From NCBI RefSeq assembly GCF_024166365.1, contig NC_064839.1:19082878-19146877 (forward strand): a stretch of 64,000 bases of DNA, written 5' to 3'. Both the position numbers and the translations under genes were made by a program. This document shows, piece by piece, positions 22,985 to 35,633 of the stretch. The notes under the pieces were generated by a model that worked only from the letters and a program-made list of their open reading frames with translations, made no database searches and was not told the origin of the DNA. The first letter of the stretch is position 1; each line of letters opens with the position of its first letter. The stretch comes from Elephas maximus indicus. Its lineage: Eukaryota > Chordata > Mammalia > Proboscidea > Elephantidae.

Positions 22985-24705
22985 GAAAGAATGCACAAGG
23001 GAAGAACACGCTCGGCATTTCTCAAACTGAATGCACTGAAGAAAAAAGTCAAGCTGCAAGTTGCAATGCTGAAAGATTCTATGGGCAGAATATTGAATGA
23101 CATAGGAAGGAAAAAGAAGATGAAAGAATACACAGAGCCACTGTACCAAAAAGAACTGATCAATGTCCAACCCATTTCAGGAGGTAGCGTATCATCAAGA
23201 ACCAATGGTAATGCAGGAAGAAGTCCAAGCTGCACTGAAGGCGTAGGTGAAAAATGAGCCTCCAGGAATTGACAGAATACCAACTGAGATGTTTCCAAAA
23301 ATGGATGCAGCGCTGGAGGTGCTCATTCATCTATGCCAAGATTTTTGGAAGACAGCTACCTGGCCAACTGACAGAAGGAGATCCATATTCATGCCTATTC
23401 CAAAGAAAGGTGATCCAAGAGAATGCTGAAATTATTGAACAATATCATTAATATCACATGCAAGTAAAATTTGGCTGGAGATCATTAAAAAATGGTTGCA
23501 GTAGTATATCGACAGGAAACTGCCAGAAATTCAAGCTGGATTCAGAGGAGGACAGCACAAAAGATATCATTGCTGATGTCAGATGGATCTTGGCTGAAAG
23601 CAGAGAATACCAGAAAGATGTTTACCTGTATTTTATTGATTATTCAAAGTCATTCGACTGTGAATCATAACAAGTTATAGATAACATTGCAGAGAATGGG
23701 AATTCCAGAACACTAAAAGGTGCTCATGTGGAACCTGTACATAGACCAAGAGGCAGTCTTTTGAACAGAACAAGGGGGTACTGCCTGGTTTAAAATCAGA
23801 AAAGGTGTGCGTCAGGGCAGTATCCTTTGACCATACTTATTTAATCTGTATGCTGAGCAAATAATCCTAGAAGCCAGACTATCTGACAAAGAACACAGCA
23901 TCAGGATTGGAGGAAAACTCATTAATAACCTGAGATATACAGATGACACAGCCTTGCTTCCTGAAAGCCAAGAGGACTTGAAGCACTTACTGATAAAGAT
24001 CAAAGACCACAGCCTTCAGTATGGATTACACCTCAACATAAAGGAAACAAAAATTTTCCTCACAGCCGGACCAGTAAGTAACATCATGGTAAACGGAGAA
24101 AATATTGAAGTTGTCAAGGATTTCATTTTACTTGGATCCACAATCAAGCAGCAGTGAAGAAATCAAACAGCACATTGCATTGGGCAAATCTGTTGGGAAA
24201 GACCTCTTTAAAGTGTTAAAAAAGCAAAGATGTCACTTTGAGGAAGAAGGTGCACCTAACCCAAACCATGGTATTTTCAGTTGCTTCATATGCATGTGAA
24301 AGCTGAACAATAAATAAGGAAGATAGAAGAATTGATGCCTTTGAATTACAGAGTTGGCAAAGAATATTGAATATACCAGGGCCTGCCAGAAGAATGGACA
24401 GACCTGTCTTGGAAGAAGTACAGCCAGAAAACTCCTTAAAAGCAAGGATGGAGAGACTTTGTCATATGTACTTTGAACATGTTACCAGGAGGGACCAATC
24501 CCTGGAGAAAGACAATGTGCTTGATAGAGGGTAAGCAGAAAAGAGGAAGACCCTCAATGAGATGGATTGCACAGTGGCTGCACCAATGGGCTCAAACGCA
24601 GTAATGATTGTGAGGATGGTGCAGGAGTGGCCTGTGTTTTGTTCTTTTGTATATAGGGTCGCTATTAGCCAAAACCAGCTCAATGTCACCTGACAACAAC
24701 TTGTG
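22985..24705 (+). pseudogene. RTE-type LINE, most complete copy (degenerate reverse transcriptase)
   Basis: Broken coding sequence for an RTE-clade reverse transcriptase (BovB-like). Reading across frames, one finds PGIDRIPTEMF (23265), IPKKGDP (23390), the QAGF-equivalent block (23530), YFIDYSKSFDC (23630), RQGSIL (23810) and the active-site YTDDTALL (23937), where the usual Ala is Thr. Several frameshifts and stops separate them, so it is dead. The 3' tail ends in GTCGCTATTAGCCAAAACCA and CACCTGACAACAAC, the same terminus used by the SINEs here. The 5' endonuclease region is missing. Confidence 0.93.
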
Positions 24706-26201
24706 TTATAAGTAACAAAAATGCAATTGAATAGCCAAAGTAGAAAAGGGAATTTTATTGGCATGAATAATTGAAAATTTCTATTTGTGGTTCAGGAATA
24801 GCTGGATTCAAAGACCAAAATTATGTCACCCAGACTTGGGTTTACTCTTCCATCTCTTGGCTTCACTTTCCTTAAGTGGATGCCATTTTCATTCAAGAAG
24901 GGTCTCTCCTGCAGTTAGCTGCTATAAACTTATGTTTAATCCTGAGCAACCCTAATACGAAAGGGATTATCTCTTCCCTCAAGATCTAGAAAAGTCCTAA
25001 AACTCAGTCTCACTGACTGACCGAGTTATATGCCCATCTCCAAGCTCCTTCCTGTGGCCAGTACAAGGTGATGCTCTGATTGGGCATGCCTGGCTCACGT
25101 GTCCATATTTTGGCCAAGAATGGAGTCAGGAACACCCAGACCTCATAGACCAAGGAACACCGGAATACATTTATCAGAAGAAGAACAGCTGCTAGACAAG
25201 CAAAAACTACAGATTCTATTTCGCAATGGAAATGGGAAAGAGTAGAAGATGGAGTTTTATAATGCTAAATGTGTTGCTGAGGCTGATGACCTGAAAATTC
25301 AGGTTAGCCTGGTCCATAAGTGATATCATTATTTAACACATGAAAACCAGAAAAATCTTAACCATAAGGTACACAAGGACCTTCTCAGACTAGCAACAAC
25401 AACAAAAAAAAAAACTGGGGGGGAAATCCATAAACATGGAACTAAAGGAAGTTTCACTACGAGAAAGGACTTCTCAAGGAGTGAAACTTCTTGGAATTCA
25501 TGGGGATAATTCCACTTTGGTATTTCATGAGCAACTTTAATTGATGGCACTCCTATGGGGAGGAGGATAGGCAGTAAGATGCCATTGCTTCCCGACAGGA
25601 GGTTTATATGGCTGATGTTAGATACTGAGGGGTAATGCAGAAATAAGGACACAGACATTGCTCCATCTGAGTGTGCTTTCTCAATTCCTCATCACCCAGG
25701 AGACTCGATATTAGATTAAGAAAACTACAGCTGCTACAATGCTGATGGGCCCTGGTGAGAACAAGATGTGAACCTGCGTAATAAAATGACCTACTCTTGC
25801 TGATAGATAGCCAACCAATTACCTGGCAAATGTCCAGGGTCTGCTCTCCCTGGTGGAATTGGTAGCAGGCTGTCATTGTGAGAGGGGACAGAGAGGCTGT
25901 TCAAGGGCTGGGGAGTAAGAAGAAAGGTTTGATACATTGTAGTAGACTCTGCTACTCTGTATCAAATGACCTTGGGCTGTCTAGACTTAACCTGTCAGAC
26001 AAGTCCAAGCTGGGATTTTTAGGGAAATAGCTACAGTAATTTAGAATCCCATCTATATACCAAATATTTGGGGGGAGGAGTTTGAAAGCTATTTTTAAGG
26101 TTTGGCCCTAAGAAACAGAGAAAAGAGAAAAAAATCTTAGTGCTGTAGAATTCAATTCAAGGAACAGTTATCTTTTTGCAAATATCCCTTTTCAGAGGCC
26201 C
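24706..26201. other. Intergenic sequence, part old repeat
   Basis: 24,720-25,140 resembles the old repeat at 12195-12640 (GGGAATTTTATTGGCATGAA ... CTGATTGGGCATGC). The rest shows nothing. Confidence 0.4.
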
Positions 26202-26432
26202 TAAAATATACATGAGGAACCCTGGTGGCACAGTGGTTACGCACTCATCTGCTAACCTAAAGGTCTGTGGTTCAAACCCACCAGCTGCTCTGCGGGAGAA
26301 AGATATGGCAGTCTACTTTCCTAAAGATTACAGCCTTGGAAACCCTATGGGGCAGTTCTACTCTGTCCTATAGGGTCGCCATGAGTCAGAATCGACTTGA
26401 AGGCAGTGGGTTGGATTGGGTAAAATACACAT
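26202..26432 (+). mobile_element. AfroSINE-type SINE (first of a pair at one target)
   Basis: TAAAATATACAT at 26202-26213 and TAAAATACACAT at 26421-26432. Long form. Confidence 0.94.
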
Positions 26433-26655
26433 AGGATCCTGGGTGGTGCAAACAGTTTGCTCTTGGCTACTAACTGAAGGGCTGTCTGTTTGAATCTGCC
26501 CAGCAACGCCAGGGAAGAAAGACCTGGCAATCTACTTCCATAAGATCACAGCCGTTGAAAACCCTACGGAGCACAGTTTTACCAGAAACACACGGGGTCA
26601 CTGAGAGTCCGAATCAACTCAATGGCAATAGGTAAAAGGGCAAAAATATACGTAC
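26433..26655 (+). mobile_element. AfroSINE-type SINE (second of a pair at one target)
   Basis: Divergent head GGATCCTGGGTGGTGCAAAC. The right flank AAAATATACGTACAT is a third version of the target sequence. Confidence 0.88.
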
Positions 26656-26716
26656 ATAATTCCATCTTATGAAGGGATTTCCTTCTTAGGAAGAATGTCC
26701 ATTTTGGAAGGCTCAG

Positions 26717-26901
26717 CTTGTTGCAGAAACCCTGGTGGTGTAGTGGGTAAGTGCTACAGCTGCTAACCAAAAGGCTGGCAGTTCAAATCCAACAGGCACT
26801 CCTTGGAAACTCTATGGGGCAGTTCTGCTCTGTCCTTTAGTGTCACTATGAGTCGGAATTGATGCAACGGGTTTGGTTTTTGGTTTTGGCCACTTGTTGC
26901 A
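26717..26901 (+). mobile_element. AfroSINE-type SINE with 9-bp target duplication
   Basis: CTTGTTGCA at 26717-26725 and 26893-26901. Tail ends in a TTTTTGGTTTTGG run. Confidence 0.96.
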
Positions 26902-27994
26902 TTGCTATTAATTTGGAGAGCACAAGGTTTGCAAATCCTTTAGTACTTAAGACTGAGCTTAACTAGAGAGCTCTGGTTAAGTAAAAGACCAGTCTTGTAC
27001 CACGACCACTAGAGTTTGGCCCCCTTTGGTAAGAACATCCACCTGCATTTAGCACACTCGCCTGCCAGTATGTGGCAATTAAGAGAACTGTAAATGAAAA
27101 TAAAACAACTTGCTGACTATGTGCTCAAGGAAAAACCATTTGACCTGTCGGCCTTTCTGTCAAATGGGAATTATGGTGCTTTTCCTATCTAGCCCTGAGT
27201 TTATCTCATACAACAGTGCTACATCCAAAGATTAACACTCATTCCCGCACAAACGGCACATTGACTTGAAAGCCTGAGGCATCAGCTACATTCTGAACAT
27301 AAAACAGTAGAAAGCAAAATAAAGCATCAGACACATATAATAAATAATAGGTCACACTGGCCTGCAGAAACAATAGATACACTTTGTTCGATTTGCTTGA
27401 AGGGTTAGAGTCCCTCACTTAGTCTGCTTTTGTTTGTTTCCAGGGCAAATGAATGTAGGGCATGCTATATGGTAAAAACCTGTGAAAGCCGGAACCTATG
27501 GAAGGAGGGAACCTACCAGAGAAGGAAAACTTGAATATTTTCCACTAACAGGAAGCAATAGAAAAGCAGTAATACTGCACCCTGTCAAAAGGCAGAAAAG
27601 GCAGAAGAACAAGGCAGTCGAATCAAGTTCCATCTCTTGCAGGTTTCACTGTAATACAGAATCTTCCTCAAGCTCCCGGTGGCTTTATTCAGTTAAATCA
27701 TCTACTTCTTGTCTATTCATTCTAGCACCTTCCATCTTTTGACTTTGACCTGTAATAATACCCTTTGGCTGATGCCTTGAGGCATGGTGTGTTTCAAATT
27801 AATCTTCTGTTTGTAAGCCACAGAAACTAATTCTGGTCAGCTTGAACACAAAAGGGAGGGTATTAGACATATTTATGGAATGAAGAATTGAACAACTGTG
27901 GGAACTTAAGGAGGAAGGGCCAAACCATCTGTGGAGACCCCACAGTGGAAATTTCTAGACCTTTTTTAACAAGTGTTTTCCAAATCAACCTGAT
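26902..27994. other. Unique intergenic sequence
   Basis: Nothing certain; 27800-27960 may be an old repeat piece. Confidence 0.45.
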
Positions 27995-28322
27995 AGTAAG
28001 AACCACGTAGAAGTGTTTGTTACAGCACAGATTCCCAGGCCCAACTCAAATGTACTTAGTCAGAATTTTTAGGGAAGTAGCCTAAAAGCAAGGAGCCGTG
28101 CTGGTGGAGTGACTAAGCACTTGGCTGCTAACTGAAAGGTTGGCAGTTCAAACCCACCAGCTGCCCCACGGGAGAAGGATGTGGCAATCTGCTTTGTAAA
28201 GATTACAGCCTTGGAGACCCTATGAGGAAGTTCTACTCTGTCCTATGGGGGTTGCTATGAGTTGGAATTGACTCGACGGCAATGGATTTGGTTGGTTTGG
28301 AAACTGGAATCTGTATACTTAA
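27995..28322 (+). mobile_element. MER5-like relic split by a SINE
   Basis: Left piece CACAGATTCCCAGGCCCAAC at about 28026; right piece GGAATCTGTATACTTAACA at 28304-28322. Confidence 0.6.
28092..28302 (+). mobile_element. AfroSINE-type SINE, long form
   Basis: GGAGCCGTGCTGGTGGAGTG head, GGGAGAAGGATGTGGCAATC middle. Confidence 0.93.
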
Positions 28323-28818
28323 CAGAAAAGACTAAGAAACGTTGCAGAAAGTGCTAACATTAGCTCCACTTCATTGGCCCTCAGGTTCTGCTCTAATTTA
28401 CAAGTTCCAGGGAGGGATAATCTGATTGGCTGACCCAGGGACAGGCCTCTGCCCCTAGGTCCATCAGCTATGGCCAGAAGAACTGTGTCAGAGGGCCTTG
28501 TCCAGTGTCTCCGGGTCAGTGCCGGAGAAGCAGCAATCATTAAGAACAACGAAACAGTTGCTAAGTGCTATCTATCACTGATACAATAAGCCAAAACTCT
28601 GTACAATTCATTAGCGGGTCTTTAACTTTCATTCAGAGTTCTGAAATTTTATATCAGCCATTTTTTTTTAATTATAAAACACGGCCATACTGAGTCAGGT
28701 TTCTTGCCTTACGTACTTAATTTGGAATATTGAAGGAAGTGTTCCATTCCATTGGCAAGTCCAGCCTGGATCAGCAGTCTGCCTGGAACAAGTAGAAGGA
28801 AGTCAAGACACAGAATCT
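28323..28818. other. Unique intergenic sequence
   Basis: Nothing recognised. Confidence 0.5.
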
Positions 28819-29024
28819 TGTTGCTGTTAGGTGCTGTTGAGTAGACTTCAAGTTATAGTCAACTCATGTGACAAGGTAGAACTGCCGCATAGAGTTTTCT
28901 AGGCTGTAATCTTTATGGAAGTAGATCATCAGGTCTCTCTCCTGTGGAGCTGCTGGGTAGGTTCAAACAGCCAACCTTTCCCTTAGCAGCCTAGTGCTTA
29001 AACATTGCACCACCAGGGCTCCTT
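28819..29024 (-). mobile_element. AfroSINE-type SINE, long form
   Basis: Reverse copy, TTGTTGCTGTTAGGTGCTGT tail, GCACCACCAGGGCTCC head. Confidence 0.92.
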
Positions 29025-29929
29025 CACAAAATCTAATAGTGACAAATGCAATTTCTGGGACATCATTTATGCTGTGGAGGGCCACTCTCTGAAACGTCCC
29101 CAAATTAGAGTCCATCCCTCTTGTTGCTCTGTGAAAAACACCAAATCCATCTGCAAGCCTGAGAAAGCCCCACCACCCCACTCCTGGCTGGCTTTGGGGG
29201 TAAGGGGGTGCCTTCTGTGTCTTCTGCTCTCCCCCCAGGAGGCCACACAGCAAATGGTTTTGCCAAATGATGGCAGCTTAGCAGACAGTCTTCTTTGTCC
29301 ACAAGGTCTTAGTCACAGTGAAAATTCAATAGATGGTTTTGCTGCAGGCATATTTTCAGATGCCAGAAAAGCATCTGACAGAGTTGGATGTTTGGAGAGT
29401 TATTGTTAGGAAGATTAAGTGCTGTCCCATATTCAATCATTTATTCAACAGACGCTCAGGGAAGCTAACCAGAGGAGGCAAGTGAGGTCTGGCTGTATGG
29501 TGGGCTTGGCAGGGGAGAGTTTCTCCCTTTGTTTCATGCATCAAACCGAGGACAGGGAATCTGAACAATAGACAGGTCATCCGGCTGCACTTTGAAGGAT
29601 AAACTATTGGAGTTGACTCTAGGCAATGACCTCATTTAAAAGGAAGGTTGAGAGCAAGACAGGACATGTCCCCAAAGCCACAGAACTAATTATTGGCACA
29701 CACCAAAAGCAAGGTTCCCCTTTTCTCAGGCTCCTGCTGGATGCTTTATATCACCTCACTTTCTGAGTAGAATTTTCTTTGCAGAAAATGTATTACATGC
29801 ATGGTTAATTCCATCCAGCACCCACTCACTCATCTTCCGGCCATTATACTCAGGTTTTCCATGGGAGAAACACCTCGCCAGGTTCTCAGTCCATATGGAG
29901 TTGAAGCCATCATGCGGTTCCAGGGATGA
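29025..29929. other. Unique intergenic sequence
   Basis: An open stretch near 29005-29409 has no recognisable homology or splice context. Nothing else. Confidence 0.45.
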
Positions 29930-30330
29930 GCAGGTGACTGAGACTAGCCAATCAGGGCAGTGTATTATGTTGGCCTACAGTGATTGGTTTATGCTTGGTC
30001 ACCAATCAACACCAATTAGACACAATTGAGATTTTACTGGGCTAGCGAGAAAAGGCGTGTATTCTCTTTCCACTTTGAATGCCAGCAGTGAGGATATTGT
30101 GAGCTGGTGCTTCTAGGAGTCAACGAGTAGAACCTGAGAATGAAGATAACACAATAGAAGGCAGAACAAAGATTTGGAAGGAATCCTGCTGATTTTTCTT
30201 GAGCCCCTGGAACCAGCTGTGCCTGAAACAAGGACTTTTCAATTGCATGAGCAAGTAAAGTCCCTTGTTTTCCTTTAGCCAATTTTATTTGGTTTTTGTC
30301 TCTTGCAGTTGAAAGTCCTAATTAAAACAG
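29930..30330 (+). mobile_element. Ancient interspersed repeat (same family as 14262-14860)
   Basis: GACTAGCCAATCAGGGCAGT ... GAGCCCCTGGAACCAGCTGT ... TTGCAGTTGAAAGTCCTAAT. Confidence 0.55.
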
Positions 30331-30829
30331 GAATGAACAGAATAACCCATTTTGCTAGTTCTATTTCTTTATAAACGATCTATTGAGCACCTGCGGGCTT
30401 CTAGAAAAGCAGAAGGCATCGTTCTTCCACCAAAAGTTGCTTAGAGGTGAAAGGAAGAGACTGTGTGCATACATGCACAAGGTACAGAATCAACTGCTAC
30501 TTCGAGCAGTAAAAGAGGTTAGGTTAGCAAGGTCAAATACACCAATGGGCTGAGGTGATGCAGAGAGAAAACATGGAAGGCCAATCCTGCCCTCCTCCCC
30601 ATTCCCAGTCACTTCCCCTATCTAGTAATTTCATGGAGCAAATCCCAGACATCATCTCGTTCTATCCATAAATATTTCGGTATGTAGCTCTAAAAGTTAA
30701 GGACTTTCTTTTCCCCCTAACATAACCCACAACATCATCATCACACCTAACGAAAAAATGAGCAATTACCATGATCCACTGAGACGATTGGGGACCACAG
30801 CCTGGCTCCCCACTTCATCCACGGGGCTT
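30331..30829. other. Unique intergenic sequence
   Basis: Nothing recognised. Confidence 0.45.
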
Positions 30830-31215
30830 GTCTGCTCTTTCCCCCTCACTCACTCCCCTCCAGCCGCACTGGCTGGCTTGTAGATTCTCAAATCACGGAA
30901 GGCCATCCCACCTCGGAGCCTTTATACCTGCCATTCTCTCCACCTGGGAGATTCTTCCCCCAGATAGAGACACATCTTGTGCCCTCGCCTTCTTCACTCT
31001 CTACTCCACGGCCAATCTCTCAGTGAGGCCTTCTTTGACTATCCTGGTTAGTCTATCCTCTATCCACCCCCACCTTCTTCCCTGCCCTCTTCCTTGCTTA
31101 TGTGTCTCCATTGCACTTTAGTAGGTACCCAAATATTTGTTTAATTAATAAATCTGTATCCCCCATCAGAATGGGAAACTCTGATGGGAACTCAATGGGA
31201 AAAGGCACCAAGGAA
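30830..31215 (+). mobile_element. L2-type LINE 3' relic
   Basis: GGGAGATTCTTCCCCCAGAT ... CTCTCAGTGAGGCCTTCTTT ... AAATATTTGCTGAATG at the end. Confidence 0.72.
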
Positions 31216-31631
31216 ATATTTGCTGAATGAATGCACACGTGTATGACTCAGTAGGGTGATGTTATACACACACATGAGCCAGTGAGATGACAGGATGAAG
31301 GGTAAAGACCTCAAATAAATAGATATTCTAGTTCATAAAGCTTAGAGAAAAATCATAACATTTGTAAACATGAAGAGGTGCAAAAAATTCATAGATAATA
31401 CATTCCCAGTGAGCCATTATTGAAAGCTGAGTGTTTGAAATAAAAAACTAATCTCCAAGGTTAACACAGGAAGGATATCTGTTCTCTTTTATTAAATGTT
31501 CCTTGGGCCGTTTGTACCCTAGAATTAAAAAACAGGTTGGTAAAAAGGCATACCATATCTTCATAGAGAAAGAGCTGCCATATGTTGGCCACACATAGCA
31601 ATATATACACATGTGTTGTTGGGAATATCAA
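31216..31631. other. Unique intergenic sequence
   Basis: Nothing recognised. Confidence 0.5.
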
Positions 31632-31795
31632 CCCTATAGGACAGAGCAGAACTGCCCCACAGAGTTTCCTACATTATAATCTTTATGGGAGCACATCGCC
31701 AGGTCTTTCCTCCCACTGAGCAGCAGGTGGGTTCAAGCTGCTGACTTTTCCGCTAGCAGTGGAGCACTTAACAATTGCCACCAGGGCTCCTTCAC
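31632..31795 (-). mobile_element. AfroSINE-type SINE, tail-truncated
   Basis: Starts inside the element at CCCTATAGGACAGAGCAGAA, so the RTE-like terminus is missing on the left. Confidence 0.9.
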
Positions 31796-32842
31796 ATAAA
31801 CACATAAGCAAATATTTACATGCTCTAGATGGGGGTTGGGGGGGGGAGAAGAGTGAGGAAGCCCAGGCCCAAATAGGGCAAAGCCCCAAGCATCCTTGCT
31901 TGCTAAGTGTTCATATTCTCTTTCCGAGAGAACGAGATCCTGGGTTCATTGTTTATGTTGCAGCTCTCATTGAGTCAGGAGCATCTTGGCCATCTTCCAG
32001 GTAAATGAACCAGCAAGGCAGTTGAGAATCTCTGAAAGGCTGAGGCTATATATACACTTACCATGGTGCGGTAGGGTGCTAAAGCAACACTTCACTGCCT
32101 TCCGCCTCCAGGACCAAGGAGGACGTTTGGAAGTGTTCCCTTTGGAAACCATACCTACAGCAGGTTGTTTCCATCCAGGCTTGGAACATTAAATGTTGGC
32201 CTTTGATATAACAAGGGAGCTAACTCTCACTCTGCCTGGCTGCTGAGGCGTGAGATGTCACGCTTGTTGTTACCTGGCAGATAAATATTCAAGGGCACCA
32301 TCATTATGGCAACAAGAAATGAGCTTACACCAGTAATGGTCTCCAGCCTGGCACCCAGTCCTTCCCGTTAGGAACCATGGATACGAGAGAGATGTCCAGA
32401 CAATAAAGATGCCCCGGCACTGTGATAAACCCACCAAAGCGTAGCAATTACCCGCAAGAGTCAGAGGTACCAGATCAGCAATGGATGCCTCCCATGAGTA
32501 GAAACAAAGGGCAATGGGAGAGCTGCATTCATTGGTTTCCATGCCCATTCCATGTGTGTTAGAAAAGAAGATGATCGCTCAAGGCATTTGTTCTGAAATT
32601 TGCTTCCAGTGCTGTACTGTTTCCTGCAAGAGCTGCCGTGCTCATGAACACAGACCTGCTTTGCAAATGCAATTAAAAGAAAATGAAGTTACTTAAAACC
32701 CTAATGAATATTCTTTTGGGTTGTTTTGTAGTTTGGGGTGATCAGAACATAGGCTGGTCTTTTCTTCCTATTAGAAAACATTGGAGCTCATCTATATAAC
32801 AATCAGATTCTACAGATTCACTCATCTATCCAGAAACACTCA
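31796..32842. other. Unique intergenic sequence
   Basis: G-run at 31829-31846. No gene seen. Confidence 0.5.
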
Positions 32843-33027
32843 AATAATCGTTGGGCTCAGCCAAAAGGTTGGAGGATCGAGTCCACTCAGAGGTGCCTCA
32901 GAAGAAAGGCCTGGCTATCTACTTTCGAAAAAACCAGCCATTGAAGACACTACGGGCACAGTTCTACTCTGACACACATGGGTCATCATGAGTAGGAATT
33001 GACTTGACAGCAATTGGTTTTGGTTTT
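32843..33027 (+). mobile_element. AfroSINE-type SINE, GCCTGG subfamily
   Basis: GAGGTGCCTCAGAAGAAAGG middle and TCTGACACACATGGGTCATC tail variant. Confidence 0.88.
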
Positions 33028-34029
33028 AATGTGCTGTTTGCCACTATTTAGCCCAATATAACTCTCTTTGCTGACTTGAAGAATGTTGGAGAACTGGGTA
33101 GTTTCTTTGGAACAGACTCATCTTTCTTTTCTCTTTTTTTTAACAGCTAAGGTATGTGTTGTCCACATCCACCCATCTGGGTGACCTAATACCGTTGGCC
33201 CCTAAATTCCCATGGGTGAGAATCAAGTGAACTTGCTAATGGAGATGAGAAAAGGTAACTAGTCATCTTAAGAACCCAAGAAAGATTAGAACCCAGCCCT
33301 TGATATTTGCAACTTAGCCAAACTTTGTGTAAGTTTGTAAAGGCTATAAAATATGCTACAATGTTTACAGCATATGTCTCTTATTGTTAAGAACTATTGT
33401 GGAAGTATGAGCAGAGCCTAGTTCTTAAAAATATTTTTTTATATAATAGTTATGGCATCCAATTATACAATAGTAATTGTGAATAATTACACCAAACCCC
33501 AGTCTGTTTTATGACTGCTTCTCACGCTGAGCTCGTATACTCTACATAAACACCATCTGTATCAAACATAAAACCCTTAGCTGTTGTAAGAACACAGGCT
33601 CACAAAATGTTGCATATTAGGTTCCGGGGCCAAGGCGTTTTATGGCTTTTGTCTGGTTCCCCAACAAACAATGTGAATCCAATGGTCTCACCCTTCTCAG
33701 GCTCAGCCTGTTTGACTTAGAGTGGAGTTCCTCGTGCTGCTCAGGTTTATTGGGAAAATCATGGCCCACGTGCCCTGAGTGCTGACACCACCTCTGTGGA
33801 GTTTTGGTTCAGCATTGAGTGTGCTCAGTAATTTGCTCTGCACAGTTCTGCTCATCTACATGTGCGGTGGTGAAGTAAGCACTTGAAGCTGGCCAAGAGT
33901 GGTGCTTCCTGAATTTCTCTTCGCAAAGAGCTGTTGAGGTCTTTAGGTGCCAGGCTAATCCTTCAGAAATCTCAAAATGAAGCTTTCTTCCCTGGAGGCC
34001 CCTCACTATGTGAAGAAAAAAAGAAAAGA
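33028..34029. other. Unique intergenic sequence
   Basis: Nothing recognised. Confidence 0.5.
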
Positions 34030-34420
34030 CAACCAAATCCATTGTTGTCAAGTAGATTCCGACTCATGGAGGCCTCATGTGTTAGCATAGCACTGCTCCA
34101 CAGGGTTTTCTTGGAAGTCCTTGGTGGTGCAAACAGATAAACACTCAGCTACTAGCCAAAAGGTTGACATTTCAAACCCACCTCGGAAGACAGGCCTGGC
34201 GATCTTCTTCTGAAAGGTCACCAAGTTGAAACCCCTATGGAGCACACATTTCTACTCTACACACATGGGTTCACCATGAGTTGGAATTGACCCAATAGCA
34301 ACAATCTTATGGAAGCAGTTTGCCAGGCATTTCTCCTGGGCCACAGGCAGGTGGTTCAAACAGCTAACCTTTCGGTTAGCAGCTGAGTGCAAACCACTTG
34401 TGCTACCCAGGGCCTTTTTC
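34030..34420 (-). mobile_element. AfroSINE-type SINE split by another SINE
   Basis: Left part 34030-34113 (ATTGTTGTCAAGTAGATTCC) and right part 34304-34420 (CAGTTTGCCAGGCATTTCTC, then the reversed head). Confidence 0.88.
34114..34303 (+). mobile_element. AfroSINE-type SINE inserted in a reverse SINE
   Basis: GTCCTTGGTGGTGCAAACAG head, ACACATGGGTTCACCATGAG tail. Opposite orientation to its host. Confidence 0.9.
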
Positions 34421-34469
34421 ACTATTGAAAAGTTTTAACAATTAAAAAGCAAAACAACATTAAAAAAGA

Positions 34470-35083
34470 CCACTCTGATTTGTTTTTTTTATTGTGGTTT
34501 AAATGAAAGTTTGCAAATCAAGTCAGTCTCTCATACAAAAATTTATATACACTTTGCTATATACTCCTAGCTGCTCTCCCCCAATGAGACAGCACACTCC
34601 TTTTCTCCATTCTGTATTCCCACGTCCATTCAGCCAGCTTCTGTCCCCTTCTGCCTTCTCACCTCCCCTCCAGACAGGAGCTGCTCACATAGACTCATGT
34701 GTCTACTTGAACCAAGAAGCTCACTCCTCACAAATATCATTTTCTCTTACAGTTCAGTCCAATCCCTGTCTGAAGAGTTGGCTTTAGGAATGGTTCCAGT
34801 CTTGGGCTAACAGAAGGTCAGGGACCATGGCCTCCGGAGTCGTTCTAGGCTCAGTCAGACCATTAAGTCTGGTCTTTTTACAAGAATTTGAGGTCAGCCT
34901 CCCGCTGCTCTCCTGCTCCATCAGGGACTCTCTGCTGTGTTCCCTGTCAGGGCAGTCATCAGTTGTAGCTGGGCACCATCCAGTTCTTCTGGTCTCAGGC
35001 TGATGTAGTCTCTGATTTATGTGGCCGTTTCTGTCTCTTGGGCTCATAATTACCTTGTGTCTTTGGTGTTCCCACTCTGATTT
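34470..35083 (-). mobile_element. 5'-truncated L1 with 12-bp target duplication
   Basis: CCACTCTGATTT at 34470-34481 and 35072-35083. The body is the reverse of the L1 3' UTR seen at 39208-39991, about 590 bp long, with no coding left. Confidence 0.95.
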
Positions 35084-35633
35084 CTGAAGAATTTTTGGTT
35101 CAAAAATTAAAAACTCTGTTGACAGACCTATAATCCACTCAAGAGAGTCTGATCTCCAGAGAAGAACTGAACAAAGTACATACTTTGTCCAGAAGAGACA
35201 AATAGGTTGTTCTTCAGCAATAAACAAACTTCAGATACAACCTACGAATAAACAGAATTTTTGCCACAAGAATTAACTCAATCCAAGAAAACTTCTGCCT
35301 ATTTTAGAAAGTCATTGCGACTTGACTGATTCCTCATGTCTACCAGTCATTGAGCCCAAGCATCACATTGCTGGGTTCTTGATGATCTAGGAGGAAACAC
35401 CAGTGCCACTTTTTAGCATATTTACATCCTGAAAGTTTCCACGGATAGAAGGCCTGATCTCTTTGTTAATCAAGATTTCGATACACTTTTTCTGGGGACA
35501 GGGGTTTGTTTTGGTGATTCCTATCCCCAAAATATCCTAAGCAAAGGTGGTTTTATTTTCTACATGCAAAAGGATATTGCATTTCCCCCACAGAATTGGT
35601 TCTGCTTTGGAAAGAACTATGGCTTGTACTAAG
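35084..35633. other. Unique intergenic sequence
   Basis: Nothing recognised. Confidence 0.45.

Noticed and set aside
22559..23298. Minus-strand frames of about 109 residues with hydrophobic runs
   Set aside because: Antisense of unique DNA and the RTE fragment; hydrophobicity comes from A-rich sense sequence.
29005..29409. 134-residue plus-strand frame in unique sequence
   Set aside because: Begins in a SINE head, has no splice or promoter context and low-complexity gaps; no recognisable domain.
34784..35227. 147-residue minus-strand frame
   Set aside because: Chance open frame in the L1 3' UTR; sense direction of the L1 but beyond ORF2.
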